DNA from: Nodosilinea sp. E11
GTDB taxonomy: Bacteria; Cyanobacteriota; Cyanobacteriia; Phormidesmidales; Phormidesmidaceae
Direction of reading: 5' to 3'
Length of the DNA stretch: 64,000 nucleotides
Assembly: GCF_032813545.1 (NCBI RefSeq)
Contig: NZ_CP136520.1
Coordinates: 3,032,001-3,096,000 of the forward strand
Part shown: piece by piece, positions 1-8,493 of the stretch
How the letters are laid out: every line of letters begins with the position of its first letter
Position numbering within the stretch: position 1 is the stretch's first letter
Notes under the pieces: generated by a model
Database searches by the model: none
Told to the model about the DNA's origin: nothing
The model's input: the letters and a program-made list of their open reading frames with translations, nothing else
Program-made: the position numbers and the translations under genes

Positions 1-86
1 TTGACGGTCGCGGTCGCATTAACCTGACCCGCCTCAACATTCACCCCGACGAAGCGGCGGCTGCCCGTGCGGCGGCTGGTGTGTGA
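1..86 (+). CDS. pnp: C-terminal end of probable polyribonucleotide nucleotidyltransferase (PNPase)
   Basis: An open frame enters from the left edge and stops at TGA 84-86. The 27 readable residues run DGRGRINLTRLNIHPDEA and end in an Ala/Arg-rich tail. The stretch GRINLTR is typical of the last strand of an S1 RNA-binding domain, and an S1 domain followed by a short charged tail is how cyanobacterial PNPase ends. PNPase is a phosphorolytic 3'-5' exoribonuclease. The identification rests on this tail only; another S1-domain protein is possible. Confidence 0.55.
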   Translation, partial: DGRGRINLTRLNIHPDEAAAARAAAGV

Positions 87-114
87 GACTAGGTTGGTTC
101 CCCATTGAGGAACT

Positions 115-132
115 CCCGTAGGTGACTACGGG
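115..132 (+). terminator. Short hairpin after the PNPase-like gene
   Basis: CCCGTA (115-120) and TACGGG (127-132) form a 6-bp stem around a 6-base loop, 29 bases after the stop codon at 84-86. No T-run follows, so it may be a weak terminator or simply a structured 3' UTR. Confidence 0.3.
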
Positions 133-201
133 CTAGACGTCACTGCCCGTAACCTAAGACGGCCCGGTGCGTGAAACTAGGCTGTTCAGGGAAACTGGAC
201 G

Positions 202-489
202 ATGGCTAACCGATTGAAACAGGGTAAGGCTATCGTCCAGTTTTTGATGATGGTTAGCGTGGTGGCGCTGGCCTTGGGTTTCTCTCGCCAAGCTCGACTC
301 GGGCTGGAACTGGCTTCCCCCGATGCCCATTCCACGGTTTACGGCACCTATCTGGCTGCCTGTGTGGTGTACGGATTTCTGTTAGAGTGCAACCCCGTGG
401 GCAACTCCTATCGAGATGCCTCTCTTTATGCCGATATTGCTGCCTCTCTGCAACGCCGCGCCGCCGAGACCCTGGGCTACGATGACTAG
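202..489 (+). CDS. Small membrane-anchored hypothetical protein (95 aa)
   Basis: An ATG frame of 95 codons with codon use like its neighbours. Residues ~11-28 (IVQFLMMVSVVALALGF) form one hydrophobic segment, and a second weaker one lies near residues 46-60. The rest is Ala/Tyr/Arg-rich and ends in acidic GYDD. No catalytic motif is visible and I do not recognise the family. It stands alone between the PNPase-like gene and tpiA, both on the same strand. The frame on the opposite strand over the same bases is longer in places but has no family signature. Confidence 0.55.
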   Translation: MANRLKQGKAIVQFLMMVSVVALALGFSRQARLGLELASPDAHSTVYGTYLAACVVYGFLLECNPVGNSYRDASLYADIAASLQRRAAETLGYDD

Positions 490-606
490 GCTCCAGGGTT
501 CTAGGTTGCACCTCGCTGGGGTGAATTGAATTTGATCAGGGGTGCCTTTACTTAGTAGGATGCAGTGATGCGAGTTGATCTGTACAACCCTCGACCTTAA
601 ACTACC

Positions 607-1332
607 GTGCGAAAAATTGTAATTGCTGGCAACTGGAAAATGTATAAGACCCAGGGCGAAACCCTGGATTTTCTGCGTCATTTCCTGGGGCAACTGACCG
701 AGACCCCAGACGGGCGCGAAATAGTGCTATGTGCGCCGTTTACGGCTCTGGGGGCACTGTCTAAGAGTCTGCACGGAGCCAGAATTAAGGTGGGTGCTCA
801 AAATATTCACTGGATGCCTGAAGGTGCCTTTACCGGCGAAATCTCTGGGGATATGCTGCGGGAGCTAGGGGTGCGCTTCGTGATTGTGGGCCACAGCGAA
901 CGCCGTCAATATTTTGCTGACACCGACGAGACGGTGAATCTGCGCTTGAAAGCGGCACAAAAGTGCGGCCTGACGCCGATCTTGTGCGTGGGTGAGACCA
1001 AGACCCAGCGCGATGCGGGAGAAACAGAAGCGGTGATTGCCACCCAGATTGAGCAAGGCCTGGTCGATGTCGATCAAAACAACTTGATTATTGCCTACGA
1101 GCCCATTTGGGCGATTGGTACTGGCGACACCTGCGAAGCGGTTGATGCCAACCAGGTGATTGGCGGCATTCGCAAGCTGCTGAAAAACCCTGATGTCACC
1201 ATTCAGTACGGCGGTTCGGTTAAACCCAGCAACGTCGATGAGTTGATGGCTCAGCCTGAGATCGACGGGGCCTTGGTGGGCGGTGCTAGCTTGGAACCCG
1301 ATAGCTTTGCTCGGATTGTCAACTTTCAGTGA
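607..1332 (+). CDS. tpiA: Triose-phosphate isomerase
   Basis: Interconverts dihydroxyacetone phosphate and glyceraldehyde 3-phosphate in glycolysis and the Calvin cycle. The 241-aa length matches the family. The substrate-binding Asn-Lys occurs in GNWKMYKT near the N terminus, the catalytic His in VGHSERR (~97-103), the catalytic Glu in [11 protein letters not shown] (loop 6, ~160-170), and the phosphate-binding segment in YGGSVKPSN and GALVGGASL. All are intact. Translation starts at GTG 607, which places NWKM at residue ~9 as usual; no in-frame ATG lies nearby upstream. Confidence 0.97.
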   Translation: MRKIVIAGNWKMYKTQGETLDFLRHFLGQLTETPDGREIVLCAPFTALGALSKSLHGARIKVGAQNIHWMPEGAFTGEISGDMLRELGVRFVIVGHSERRQYFADTDETVNLRLKAAQKCGLTPILCVGETKTQRDAGETEAVIATQIEQGLVDVDQNNLIIAYEPIWAIGTGDTCEAVDANQVIGGIRKLLKNPDVTIQYGGSVKPSNVDELMAQPEIDGALVGGASLEPDSFARIVNFQ

Positions 1333-1351
1333 TGTTAGGGGCGCTTTCTAA

Positions 1352-1522
1352 AGGCATGCTGGTGAAACCGATGCCCTTGGCTGGCAAAACTTAAAATGGG
1401 CGCGCGGGCGGCATTGGTTCAACTACTTGATTGCCGCCCTAGAGCTAGATGACGTGGTAATTGGTGGTGGCCAGGTAGCTACTGAAGCGGCTGCCGGAGG
1501 GCTGTCGCCCAGGGCACAGTAG
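1352..1522 (+). pseudogene. Possible relic of a ROK-type sugar kinase C terminus
   Basis: The 289 bases between tpiA and the next gene hold a short open stretch ending at TAG 1520-1522. Its translation contains GRHWFNYLIAALELDDVVIGGG. This resembles the C-terminal helix and 'xYVVLGGGN' strand of ROK/polyphosphate-glucokinase-like proteins. A neighbouring frame (1354-1396) reads GMLVKPMPLAGKT, as if a frameshift separated the two pieces. There is no credible start codon or upstream domain. It is a guess from a short motif. Confidence 0.22.
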
Positions 1523-1621
1523 GTTATGTCGTTTTAGGTGGGTTTCGCCTGTGAGAACCGAGGAGAGAGCGGTTTGTGGCGGCCTGAGAAGGGGGGAGGA
1601 GGTCTGCCTGTAGGCGGGAGT

Positions 1622-2395
1622 TTAAGGCTGCTGGCGAGGTGATTGCGGTCTGGGCTGATCGGCAATGTTGGCTGCCGCCGTGGGGTCGCAGCCCTGGGAG
1701 GGGTTGATGGGTTGGATATAACCCTGGTTGTAGGTGCTACCGTCGGGCATGGTAGCAAACTCTAGGCGTGCTCCGGTGAGGTTGGCATTGGTGAGGTTGG
1801 CTTCATAGAGGTCGGCATAGCGCAGATCGGCTCCTCGCAGGTCGGTGTTTGACAGGTCAGCCTGACGCAAAATTGTGCCGTAGAGGCTGGCTTCTGAGAG
1901 GTCGGCTCCCTGAAGTTGGGCTGAGCACAGGGCGGCATCGCGCAGCTCGGCTTGGGTAAGAGAGGCGCTGGTCAGGTCGGCTTGAACTAGACTGACGTGG
2001 AGCATTTGGGCTTGGGATAGGTCGGCCTGGGTAAGGATGGCCTGGGACAGGTCGGCTCCCTGGAGGTTGGCCCCTTGGAGGGTGGCTTGGGTCAAGTTAG
2101 CTTGGTGAAGTACCGCATTGATGAGTTGGGTGCGGGTAAGGTTGGCCCCAGCCATGTTGGCCTCACGAAAGTTTTTGCGGCTGTGGTCTTGACCACTGAG
2201 GTCGGCGGCGACTAGGTCGCACTGCTGACAGGGCTGATCGGACGTCGGCAGGGCCGATCGCACGGTGGCTCCGGATTCTGTGGCTATGGCCTCGCCTGAT
2301 TGATACTGACTGAGCTGCTCACGAGCGACTCGCAGGGCCGCAGGCATGACGGCAGTTAGCAGGACTAGCAGACTCACAACAATATTCCACCGCAT
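1622..2395 (-). CDS. Secreted or membrane-anchored pentapeptide-repeat protein
   Basis: From the ATG at 2395 (MRWNIVVSLLVLLTAVMP) the protein begins with a typical signal or anchor segment. A start eight codons upstream at 2419 is also open but would put polar residues in front of it. A short linker leads to CQQCDL. Then about 25 A(D/N)LXX repeats (for example LQGANLQGADLSQAILTQADLSQ) should fold into a right-handed quadrilateral beta-helix. The C-terminal ~40 residues are non-repetitive. Pentapeptide proteins are abundant in cyanobacteria and mostly of unknown role; the leader places this one outside the cytosol. It is divergent from the gene at 2699. Confidence 0.85.
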   Translation of the reverse strand: MRWNIVVSLLVLLTAVMPAALRVAREQLSQYQSGEAIATESGATVRSALPTSDQPCQQCDLVAADLSGQDHSRKNFREANMAGANLTRTQLINAVLHQANLTQATLQGANLQGADLSQAILTQADLSQAQMLHVSLVQADLTSASLTQAELRDAALCSAQLQGADLSEASLYGTILRQADLSNTDLRGADLRYADLYEANLTNANLTGARLEFATMPDGSTYNQGYIQPINPSQGCDPTAAANIADQPRPQSPRQQP

Positions 2396-2698
2396 AAGTT
2401 GTATCCCGTTGCTGATCAAAGACTCTGGTTTTAATACTCGCGGATGATCTCAGGCGATCGGGAGCAGAGGCATTAAGTTGTGATGGAACTAGATCAGGTT
2501 GTGTAAAGAAACGCTGAACAGGGTGAAAAATCGGCGGCTGTCTACGTATAAATACTGATACAGCGGAAAGAATTTATCAAAGTATCACAGAGCACCACCC
2601 GTGAATTCGCAGATTCTTGCTGATTGATTGCGTATTCTGAAGGGGATTCCGCTGTAGGGCTCTACTGGCCCGGGTTATTTTCTCATTGTGCTTTCGTT

Positions 2699-3484
2699 AT
2701 GGATGATTCGCCCTTCCGCCGTATTGTATTGCCAGCTCTACTGGCCTCTAGCGCTGGGTTTGCTGCCCTCACATGGCCGATGGCATCTGACAGTGCCGCT
2801 CGGCTGACTGAGCGCCTGCCTGCTCCCCTCGATCGTTGGGGTGGCTCAGCATTGAGCATCACCCAACACAAAGAATTTTCGATTCGCTACATTGGGTTCG
2901 CGATTTTATCGAGTGTAGCTATCGGGATTGGCACGGCTGAGACCATGCGATTGCGGCAGGTGCGAGTGCAGCGTCACCAAGGGCTACTTGATGCTGTGCT
3001 GGCCAAGACAGAGGCTGATCGCCCCTTAGCGGACTCGCCGGATCTAGAGGCGTCTTCGACCCAGGTACTAGAACCAAAGCTTGCCGATATAAACGGCGCT
3101 GCGGATGCGGAGACTGCCCCTGGCGATCGCGCGGCTGACGCCTTTGATTGGGCGAGTTTTGTGCAGGCCACCCCCATCAACCCCGATCAGCCGGCTGCGG
3201 TCGAAGTAGAGTTGTTGGCGACTCCCATTGAAGGCCATCGGTTTTACCACATTCAATCGGGTGACCAACACCGCTGCTTAGCTGTGGCCAACGGGGGTGA
3301 ATATTTTCGCTACTACCGCCATCGTCCTGACCTAGACAAAGCGCGATCGCTAGTACAAGAGCTGCAGCGGCGGGGTCAGCGGTCTATGACCACCTGTGAT
3401 GACCATGGCTACGTTGTCTGGGTGCATTGGCCCAATGCGGCAGCCCAAGCGAGACCTTGGCCCGAACTGGCGGTGAGTAGCTAG
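2699..3484 (+). CDS. Hypothetical membrane-associated protein (261 aa)
   Basis: I choose ATG 2699 (MDDSPFRRIVLPALL); the frame is open back to a TTG at 2624 but that extension looks non-coding. Two hydrophobic segments lie near residues ~9-26 and ~67-83 (YIGFAILSSVAIGIGTAE). An acidic, Ala-rich linker follows, then a conserved-looking C-terminal domain (~185-255) with FYHIQSGDQHRCLAVANGGEYFRYYRH and YVVWVHWP. This may be a periplasmic or cytosolic sensor-like module. No known catalytic motif was seen. It is followed after 41 bases by a pentapeptide-repeat gene on the same strand. Confidence 0.6.
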   Translation: MDDSPFRRIVLPALLASSAGFAALTWPMASDSAARLTERLPAPLDRWGGSALSITQHKEFSIRYIGFAILSSVAIGIGTAETMRLRQVRVQRHQGLLDAVLAKTEADRPLADSPDLEASSTQVLEPKLADINGAADAETAPGDRAADAFDWASFVQATPINPDQPAAVEVELLATPIEGHRFYHIQSGDQHRCLAVANGGEYFRYYRHRPDLDKARSLVQELQRRGQRSMTTCDDHGYVVWVHWPNAAAQARPWPELAVSS

Positions 3485-3525
3485 GGGGCATAACCCAATG
3501 GGCAGAACCAGGCAAACGGTAAACC

Positions 3526-4575
3526 ATGATGACAGGCAACTCTGAGCAGTACACCGGCATGAACGTGAAAACGCTAGAAAATCTTTGGACGGCCTTTGTG
3601 GCGGGCGAGCGAGACTTTACCGGCATTGATTTGGCCGGGGCCGACCTCAACCACTGGAGTTTGTCTCGGGTCGACTTTTGGGGCGCTGATTTTAGCGGTG
3701 CCAATCTCACCCAGGCCAACTTTCGTCGGGCCAATCTGAAGGAGGCGCAGTTTAGAAATGCCAACCTTACCAGGGCCGATCTGCGTTGGGCTGACCTGCG
3801 AGACTCGGTGCTCATCGGGGCTGATCTGAGTGAAGCTCGCATGGAGGGAGCCCTCTACAATGCTCAGACCTGCTTTCCCCAGGGGTTTGACCCCAACCAA
3901 GCCCGCATGTGGAGATTAGAACCCGGTGCCCTGCTGGCAGCTAAAGACCTACGCGATCGCGACCTAGGTGGCATAGACCTGAGTGCCGCCGACTTGAGCG
4001 GTGTTCTACTAGTCAACAGCCAGCTCTTTGGCGCTGTGTTTAAAGACGCCAATCTACTCAGTGCCTTGCTGGGCGATAGTGATCTGCGCTATGCCGACCT
4101 TCGCCACGCTACGCTCATGCTGGCTGACTTGCGCGGGGCCGACCTCCGCCAGGCAGACCTTCGCCGAGCCAATTTAATCGGTGCTAATCTACGCGGTTGC
4201 AAGCTGGCCGGAGTCAACCTAGACGGCGCGCTGTATTCCGATGCCACTCAGTTTCCGCGCGGGTTTCACCTGCCTGAAACCCTTTATTACTTGGCTCCAG
4301 GAGCTTCGCTGTGGGGAGCCGACCTCAGCGGTGCCCGGCTCACCGGAGTTGACCTCAGTGGTGCCAACCTAGCTGGTGCCAACCTGATGAATACTGACCT
4401 CTGGGGAGCTTGCTTAGCCAATGCTGACCTCAGTGGTGCCAACCTGATGGGCACCAACCTGTTAGGTACCGATCTGTCTGGGGCCAACCTGAACCAGACC
4501 AACCTCATGCAGGCCATTATTGACCTGCCGGGAGAGTTTACAACGACGGTGTCGTTTAACAGTCAGCCCGCTTAG
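3526..4575 (+). CDS. Cytosolic pentapeptide-repeat protein (349 aa)
   Basis: There is no signal peptide. After a short helical N terminus (LENLWTAFVAGERDF) come three blocks of A(D/N)LXX repeats. Two non-repetitive insertions of similar design separate them (ALYNAQTCFPQGFDPNQARM and ALYSDATQFPRGFHLPET), so the protein looks like a triplicated beta-helix with hairpin loops. This 'LYNxxTxFPxGFxP' insert is common in cyanobacterial pentapeptide proteins. Starts at 3526 (ATG) or 3559 (ATG, MNVKTLENL) are both possible. The stop codon directly abuts the MITE-like element at 4576. Confidence 0.85.
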   Translation: MMTGNSEQYTGMNVKTLENLWTAFVAGERDFTGIDLAGADLNHWSLSRVDFWGADFSGANLTQANFRRANLKEAQFRNANLTRADLRWADLRDSVLIGADLSEARMEGALYNAQTCFPQGFDPNQARMWRLEPGALLAAKDLRDRDLGGIDLSAADLSGVLLVNSQLFGAVFKDANLLSALLGDSDLRYADLRHATLMLADLRGADLRQADLRRANLIGANLRGCKLAGVNLDGALYSDATQFPRGFHLPETLYYLAPGASLWGADLSGARLTGVDLSGANLAGANLMNTDLWGACLANADLSGANLMGTNLLGTDLSGANLNQTNLMQAIIDLPGEFTTTVSFNSQPA

Positions 4576-4702
4576 TATAGCGATGGCCATTGCGCTTAGG
4601 ACATCGGCCTCTGCTCCGGTTAAAAACTGGGACGGCGCAATGGCGTATAGCCATCGCTTCAGGGATATCGGTCATGTCCTAACGCGTCTGGCGATGGCTA
4701 TA
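4576..4702. mobile_element. MITE-like element with imperfect terminal inverted repeats
   Basis: The outer 29 bases at each end (4576-4604 and 4674-4702) are inverted repeats matching at 21 of 29 positions. They begin TATAGC and end inward with TTAGGACAT. An internal inverted segment (~4636-4657, GCGCAATGGCGTATAGCCAT) also mirrors the left end. The 127-bp size, lack of coding capacity and TA at both tips fit a miniature element mobilised by an IS630/Tc1-mariner-type transposase, which duplicates TA. No such transposase is in the window. Confidence 0.55.
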
Positions 4703-4784
4703 ATCTGCCAAGCTCAAGATGAAAGGTTAGCGAGGGTTTCAGGTTCACGACCGGCCATTAACCGTGCACCGCAAATCCTAAACA

Positions 4785-5945
4785 TCACAGCAGGGTCATC
4801 TGACTATCTTCTCCAGGGGCAACTTCGTAGCCGAGGTGACGGCGGGCGGCGGGAGTAACCATTCGGCCACGAGGGGTGCGCTGCAGGTAGCCAATTTGCA
4901 GCAGGTAGGGTTCGTAGACCTCCTCAATAGTTTGGGGATCTTCACCCGTGGAGGCGGCCATGGTATCAAGGCCGACAGGGCCCCCGCCAAAGTTTTCTAC
5001 CATGACCGATAGCAGGCGGCGATCGGTCCAGTCTAGACCGCAGGGGTCGACGTTGAACAGCTCTAGGGCCTCAGCTGCCAGCGATGCTGTAATGGGGCCG
5101 GCTTGTTTGACCTCGGCATAGTCACGCACCCGCCGTAGCAGGCGATTGGCAATACGCGGTGTACCTCGCGCACGGCGGGCAATTTCTGCGGCCCCGGCAG
5201 GTTCAATCGGGGTTTTGAGCACGTCGGCGGTGCGCAGCACGATGGGCGTTAGCTCCTCAATTTCGTAGAAGCGCAGTCGCTGGATTAGGCCAAAGCGATC
5301 GCGCAGAGGCGAGGTCAGTGCTCCTACCCGCGTAGTGGCTCCCACCAGGGTAAACGGACACAGCGGAATGCTGCGGGTACGGGCCGACTGCCCTTTGCCA
5401 ATGGTGATATCGAGGCGAGAATCTTCCATGGCTGGATACAAAATTTCTTCGGTCACCCGAGGCAACCGATGAATTTCGTCAATAAACAGCACGTCACCGG
5501 GTTTGAGGTTGACCAGCAGTCCGGCGATGTCGCGGGGGCGCTCTAGGGCCGGAGCGGTGGTAATTTTGCAGGCCACCCCCATCTCTTGAGCCAAAATCAG
5601 CGCCATGGTGGTTTTGCCCAACCCCGGCGGCCCGTACAGCAGCAGATGGTCGAGGGGTTCTTGGCGCGATTGGGCCGCTTTAATCGCAATATTGAGTACT
5701 TCTTTGAGCGCCGCTTGGCCGATGTAATCGTTCAGGCGCTGGGGGCGCAGGCTGTCTTCTGCTGCTAACACTCCGGTTGCCGCAGATAGCTCAGGTTGAA
5801 CATCTTCAGGCTGAACGTTCCCCCCCTTGACTAGGGAGAGTGAGGGCTGCACAGCGGTCTCGTCTATGGACGGTGTCGGCGGTTTGGCCTTAGCCCCTTT
5901 GGGTTTGGCCGAGTCGTCGGGAGCGTGGGAAGAAACAATGGCCAT
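4785..5945 (-). CDS. ruvB: Holliday junction branch-migration ATPase RuvB
   Basis: Hexameric AAA+ motor that drives branch migration with RuvA during recombinational repair. Visible motifs are Walker [10 protein letters not shown] (~residue 105), Walker [11 protein letters not shown], sensor 1 [10 protein letters not shown], arginine-finger region LRDRFG, and the C-terminal winged helix with [13 protein letters not shown]. At 386 aa it is about 35-50 residues longer than Escherichia coli RuvB because of a low-complexity N-terminal extension before [12 protein letters not shown]. Such extensions are usual in cyanobacteria, though a start further in cannot be excluded. It stands alone on this strand. 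Confidence 0.96.
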   Translation of the reverse strand: MAIVSSHAPDDSAKPKGAKAKPPTPSIDETAVQPSLSLVKGGNVQPEDVQPELSAATGVLAAEDSLRPQRLNDYIGQAALKEVLNIAIKAAQSRQEPLDHLLLYGPPGLGKTTMALILAQEMGVACKITTAPALERPRDIAGLLVNLKPGDVLFIDEIHRLPRVTEEILYPAMEDSRLDITIGKGQSARTRSIPLCPFTLVGATTRVGALTSPLRDRFGLIQRLRFYEIEELTPIVLRTADVLKTPIEPAGAAEIARRARGTPRIANRLLRRVRDYAEVKQAGPITASLAAEALELFNVDPCGLDWTDRRLLSVMVENFGGGPVGLDTMAASTGEDPQTIEEVYEPYLLQIGYLQRTPRGRMVTPAARRHLGYEVAPGEDSQMTLL

Positions 5946-6013
5946 AGGGGAGCCTAAGGGGCAGCCCCCCTATAATACTGTGGTGCATTTGCACTATCAA
6001 GCTAAAGCTAGCC

Positions 6014-6223
6014 TTAGAGCAGCACCAGCAGCACCAGGCCAAAGCCCATCAAACCCATAATGGTCGCCCCCAGTCCAGAACTTTGGGGTTCTGGGGGCAG
6101 GCTCAGATCTTTTTCAAAGTCGCATTTTAGGCAGTGATACACCGTGGGCTTGTATTCCACAATGCTGTGAACCCCACATTTAGGGCATTGCACGCTGGGC
6201 GGGGTGAGGGTAGATACAGTCAT
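6014..6223 (-). CDS. Small zinc-ribbon protein with C-terminal membrane anchor (69 aa)
   Basis: CPKCGVHSIVEYKPTVYHCLKC supplies two CxxC pairs 17 residues apart, a rubredoxin-like zinc ribbon. A Pro/Gly linker follows, then a hydrophobic tail (~51-69, GATIMGLMGFGLVLLVLL) that should anchor it in a membrane with the ribbon in the cytosol. Function unknown. It lies 68 bases upstream of the ruvB start on the same strand and could be co-transcribed with it. Confidence 0.7.
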   Translation of the reverse strand: MTVSTLTPPSVQCPKCGVHSIVEYKPTVYHCLKCDFEKDLSLPPEPQSSGLGATIMGLMGFGLVLLVLL

Positions 6224-6719
6224 GGCTACACACCTGGAAATAATTGGGCAACCAAAGGGGCTTCAGAAGGGCTGAAGCATCGCTTCACTCAACAGCGGGG
6301 AACACATCTAACAGCATGGAACAGATACCCTATTTGCACGAGGGGAAAAACTTCTGAAAAACTCTGGTCTAAATTCAGGGAATGATTATGCACAAGTTCC
6401 TAGTGCTCGACGGTGGGGAAGGGAATGTAGAAATGTTGGAACCTGAAATGCTGGCCATGAGAGAGGCTTAGTAAAAAAAGAGCGGTGATAGCGCCCTATT
6501 GAAGGCGATAACCCGATCGAGACTGAGGTTGATTTCCTTCAAAAGTCATAGAAAGAAGTTATTTCCCCTGGTAGATAGGGTTCAGAGGTATTTATTTTAA
6601 GGTAATGAGGTGGTGAGCGGCTGACGCAGTTGTTAAACATCCGTTATTCCTGAAGCGACTGAATAACCGATGCGGAATGGCTAGTAGTGGCTCAAAATTT
6701 ATCCTCAATGGAGGCTCCT
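6224..6719. other. 496-bp intergenic region with a leader hairpin
   Basis: No convincing gene. A stem GTTATTC (6643-6649) / GAATAAC (6661-6667) with an 11-base loop lies ~50 bases upstream of the next start and would sit in its 5' UTR. A second small stem CTTCAG/CTGAAG is near 6260. A 29-codon frame at 6382-6471 (MIMHKFLVLDGGEGNVEML...) is preceded by AGGGA but is too short to call. Confidence 0.4.
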
Positions 6720-7064
6720 ATGTCTAACCCTAGAGTTGAAAGCGATAATTACGATCCTCATATTGTTCCGGCAGAAACTGCTGCCCGTAAAGAGCGCGAG
6801 GGTGCTAATTTCAAGCAACTGCGCGACGAGTCTGATAACTCTATCGACACTAGCGGGGGCCAGACCGTAGACCGAGAAGGTCTGGCTAATAACTACCCCA
6901 TTGAGCCAGAAATGTATATCAACGAGCCTGGTGACCTACGGGAAGAAGCGGAAGCTGATAAAGCGCAGCGGCGAGCTGAACTGAGTGAAATCAACCAAAC
7001 CGACGAAACCGGTAAGGTCACTACTAAATCTGACGAGCGCAGTAAGGGTGCTGGACAAGTCTAG
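6720..7064 (+). CDS. Hydrophilic, probably disordered protein (114 aa)
   Basis: The ribosome-binding sequence GGAGG at 6710-6714 lies five bases before ATG 6720 and fixes this start; the frame is open further upstream without such a site. The protein (MSNPRVESDNYDPHIVP...) has almost no hydrophobic stretch and is rich in Glu, Asp, Asn, Lys and Arg, with no cysteines. This composition is seen in small stress- or desiccation-related hydrophilic proteins, but no named family is recognised. It is preceded by a long AT-rich leader carrying a hairpin, so it may be independently regulated. Confidence 0.6.
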   Translation: MSNPRVESDNYDPHIVPAETAARKEREGANFKQLRDESDNSIDTSGGQTVDREGLANNYPIEPEMYINEPGDLREEAEADKAQRRAELSEINQTDETGKVTTKSDERSKGAGQV

Positions 7065-7189
7065 CGGTTTGTCAATGTAGCATTCTTGTAACGCTTGATG
7101 CACTGGCGCGATCGCAGCGCGACAATGGGGATATGGCCACCGGGTCATATCCCCATGTTTTTGGGCGTTACTTTGAGGGCATAGCCACG

Positions 7190-7729
7190 ATGACCCCAGC
7201 TACTTTACTTGAACTTGTCAACCGTTATTACCAGGTCGGTGCCCGAGATTTACACGGGCTAGACTTCCAAGGCTTAGACCTGTCTGCGATTCACTGGGCT
7301 GAGGTCGATCTGCGTCGCGCTAATTTGACTCGCGCCAACCTGCACCAGGCCGACTTAACCCACATTGATGGCTATCAGATCACCCTGGCCCAGGCCAACT
7401 TGACTGGGGCTGCTTTGGCCAATGCGGTGCTGCGAGAGGCCGATCTACGCAAAGCCCACTGTCACCGGACGACGTTGATCAATGCCGATCTGCGATCGAG
7501 TTGCCTTGATCGTGCTGATCTAAGCCACGCCAACCTAGAGGGTGCCAACCTCACCCAGGCTGATCTAAGCCATGCCAACCTCTATTGGGCCAATCTGCGC
7601 TATGCCAACTTAACTGGGGCCAATCTCAGCGGGGCTAACTTGGTCGGAGCAAAATTTTGCCAGACTCTGATGCCCGATGGCACTACGCGCGACTTAAACT
7701 GCCCGGTCAACTCCCATCAGCTGGCCTGA
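7190..7729 (+). CDS. Cytosolic pentapeptide-repeat protein (179 aa)
   Basis: I take ATG 7190 (MTPATLLELVNRYYQVGARDL); a frame start at 7133 would add 19 unlikely residues. An N-terminal helix of the 'LLxxYxxGxRDFxGxxL' type, common in front of cyanobacterial pentapeptide domains, leads into ~20 A(D/N)LXX repeats. The C terminus (FCQTLMPDGTTRDLNC) is shared in style with the minus-strand protein at 1622. It ends 2 bases from the converging gene at 7732. Third pentapeptide gene in 8 kb. Confidence 0.85.
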   Translation: MTPATLLELVNRYYQVGARDLHGLDFQGLDLSAIHWAEVDLRRANLTRANLHQADLTHIDGYQITLAQANLTGAALANAVLREADLRKAHCHRTTLINADLRSSCLDRADLSHANLEGANLTQADLSHANLYWANLRYANLTGANLSGANLVGAKFCQTLMPDGTTRDLNCPVNSHQLA

Positions 7730-7731
7730 TC

Positions 7732-8493
7732 TCAGTGCAATAACTCTGCCGGGTTGAACGGAGCGGTGGTTTGGCGTTCGTCTTCAGGGGTGAGGGTGTA
7801 GGGTAGCGGTGGCTCTGGCACTAGCAGGTAGCGCTGGCCCCAACCGCCATTGGTACGCGCCACCAGATCGGTGGGTGGGGCGGTTTGGCCCTGGGGTAGG
7901 CTTACGGGGAGCGATTGGTCGGCCCATAGAAAGGGTTCCCCGGTAGCGGTGACTCTCAGCACGCCAGCGATCCGGCGGCGGCCCTCTTGAGCCAATATGT
8001 CGCTCATGGCGGCTCCCAGTCGATGGGGCGCTAGAGTAATGGCAAACTGCACGGTGTCTCTGGGCTGGGCCGTGAGATTGAGGGCTTTAGTCTGGTTTTG
8101 CCAGGGTTCTTGATAGCGGCCATCGTCTGCTACCTGCCAGAGGGTTAGTTGGCTTGACCATTGCCCCTTGGTGACGGTGACGGGTTGGTAGTCGAGGACG
8201 GAGTAGAAGGGGGCTTTTAGAGGAGCGATCGCCCCTCCAGAAGCGTCGCTAACCAGCGCTGTCTCGGGGTCTAAATACCGTAGGGCAATGGCGGTAAGTT
8301 GGGTGTTATCGGGCAGGTTGGTCGTACCCGCTAGGTCAAAGATGCCCTGGCCTGAGGCGGTCGCTTCGATGGTCAGAACCGTAGCCTCTGAGACTGGCGG
8401 TGACCCCGGCGGCAACGGTGCTTGACAGCTCAGGCAGGTTAGCAAAACCAGGATCAGTAGACATTTAGATGGCGTCAGCAGTGGAATAGTCAT
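7732..8493 (-). CDS. Probable envelope lipoprotein of unknown function (253 aa)
   Basis: The N terminus MTIPLLTPSKCLLILVLLTCLSCQAP has a signal segment and an imperfect lipobox at CLSC|Q, so a lipoprotein is likely but not certain. The remainder is beta-rich, with alternating hydrophobic residues and a Thr/Gln/Pro-rich texture (for example VLTIEATASGQGIFDLAGTTNLP and DTVQFAITLAPHRLG). No enzyme motif was seen. It converges with the pentapeptide gene at 7190, leaving 2 bases between stops, and its start faces the long leader region of the cellulose operon. Confidence 0.6.
   Translation of the reverse strand: MTIPLLTPSKCLLILVLLTCLSCQAPLPPGSPPVSEATVLTIEATASGQGIFDLAGTTNLPDNTQLTAIALRYLDPETALVSDASGGAIAPLKAPFYSVLDYQPVTVTKGQWSSQLTLWQVADDGRYQEPWQNQTKALNLTAQPRDTVQFAITLAPHRLGAAMSDILAQEGRRRIAGVLRVTATGEPFLWADQSLPVSLPQGQTAPPTDLVARTNGGWGQRYLLVPEPPLPYTLTPEDERQTTAPFNPAELLH

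Noticed and set aside
382..693. Minus-strand open frame overlapping the 95-aa gene and the tpiA start
   Set aside because: It lies across a certain gene (tpiA), has no family motif, and its composition is what GC-rich antisense frames produce.
6382..6471. 29-codon frame with AGGGA upstream (MIMHKFLVLDGGEGN...)
   Set aside because: Too short, in an AT-rich leader region, and no conservation can be judged from one sequence.
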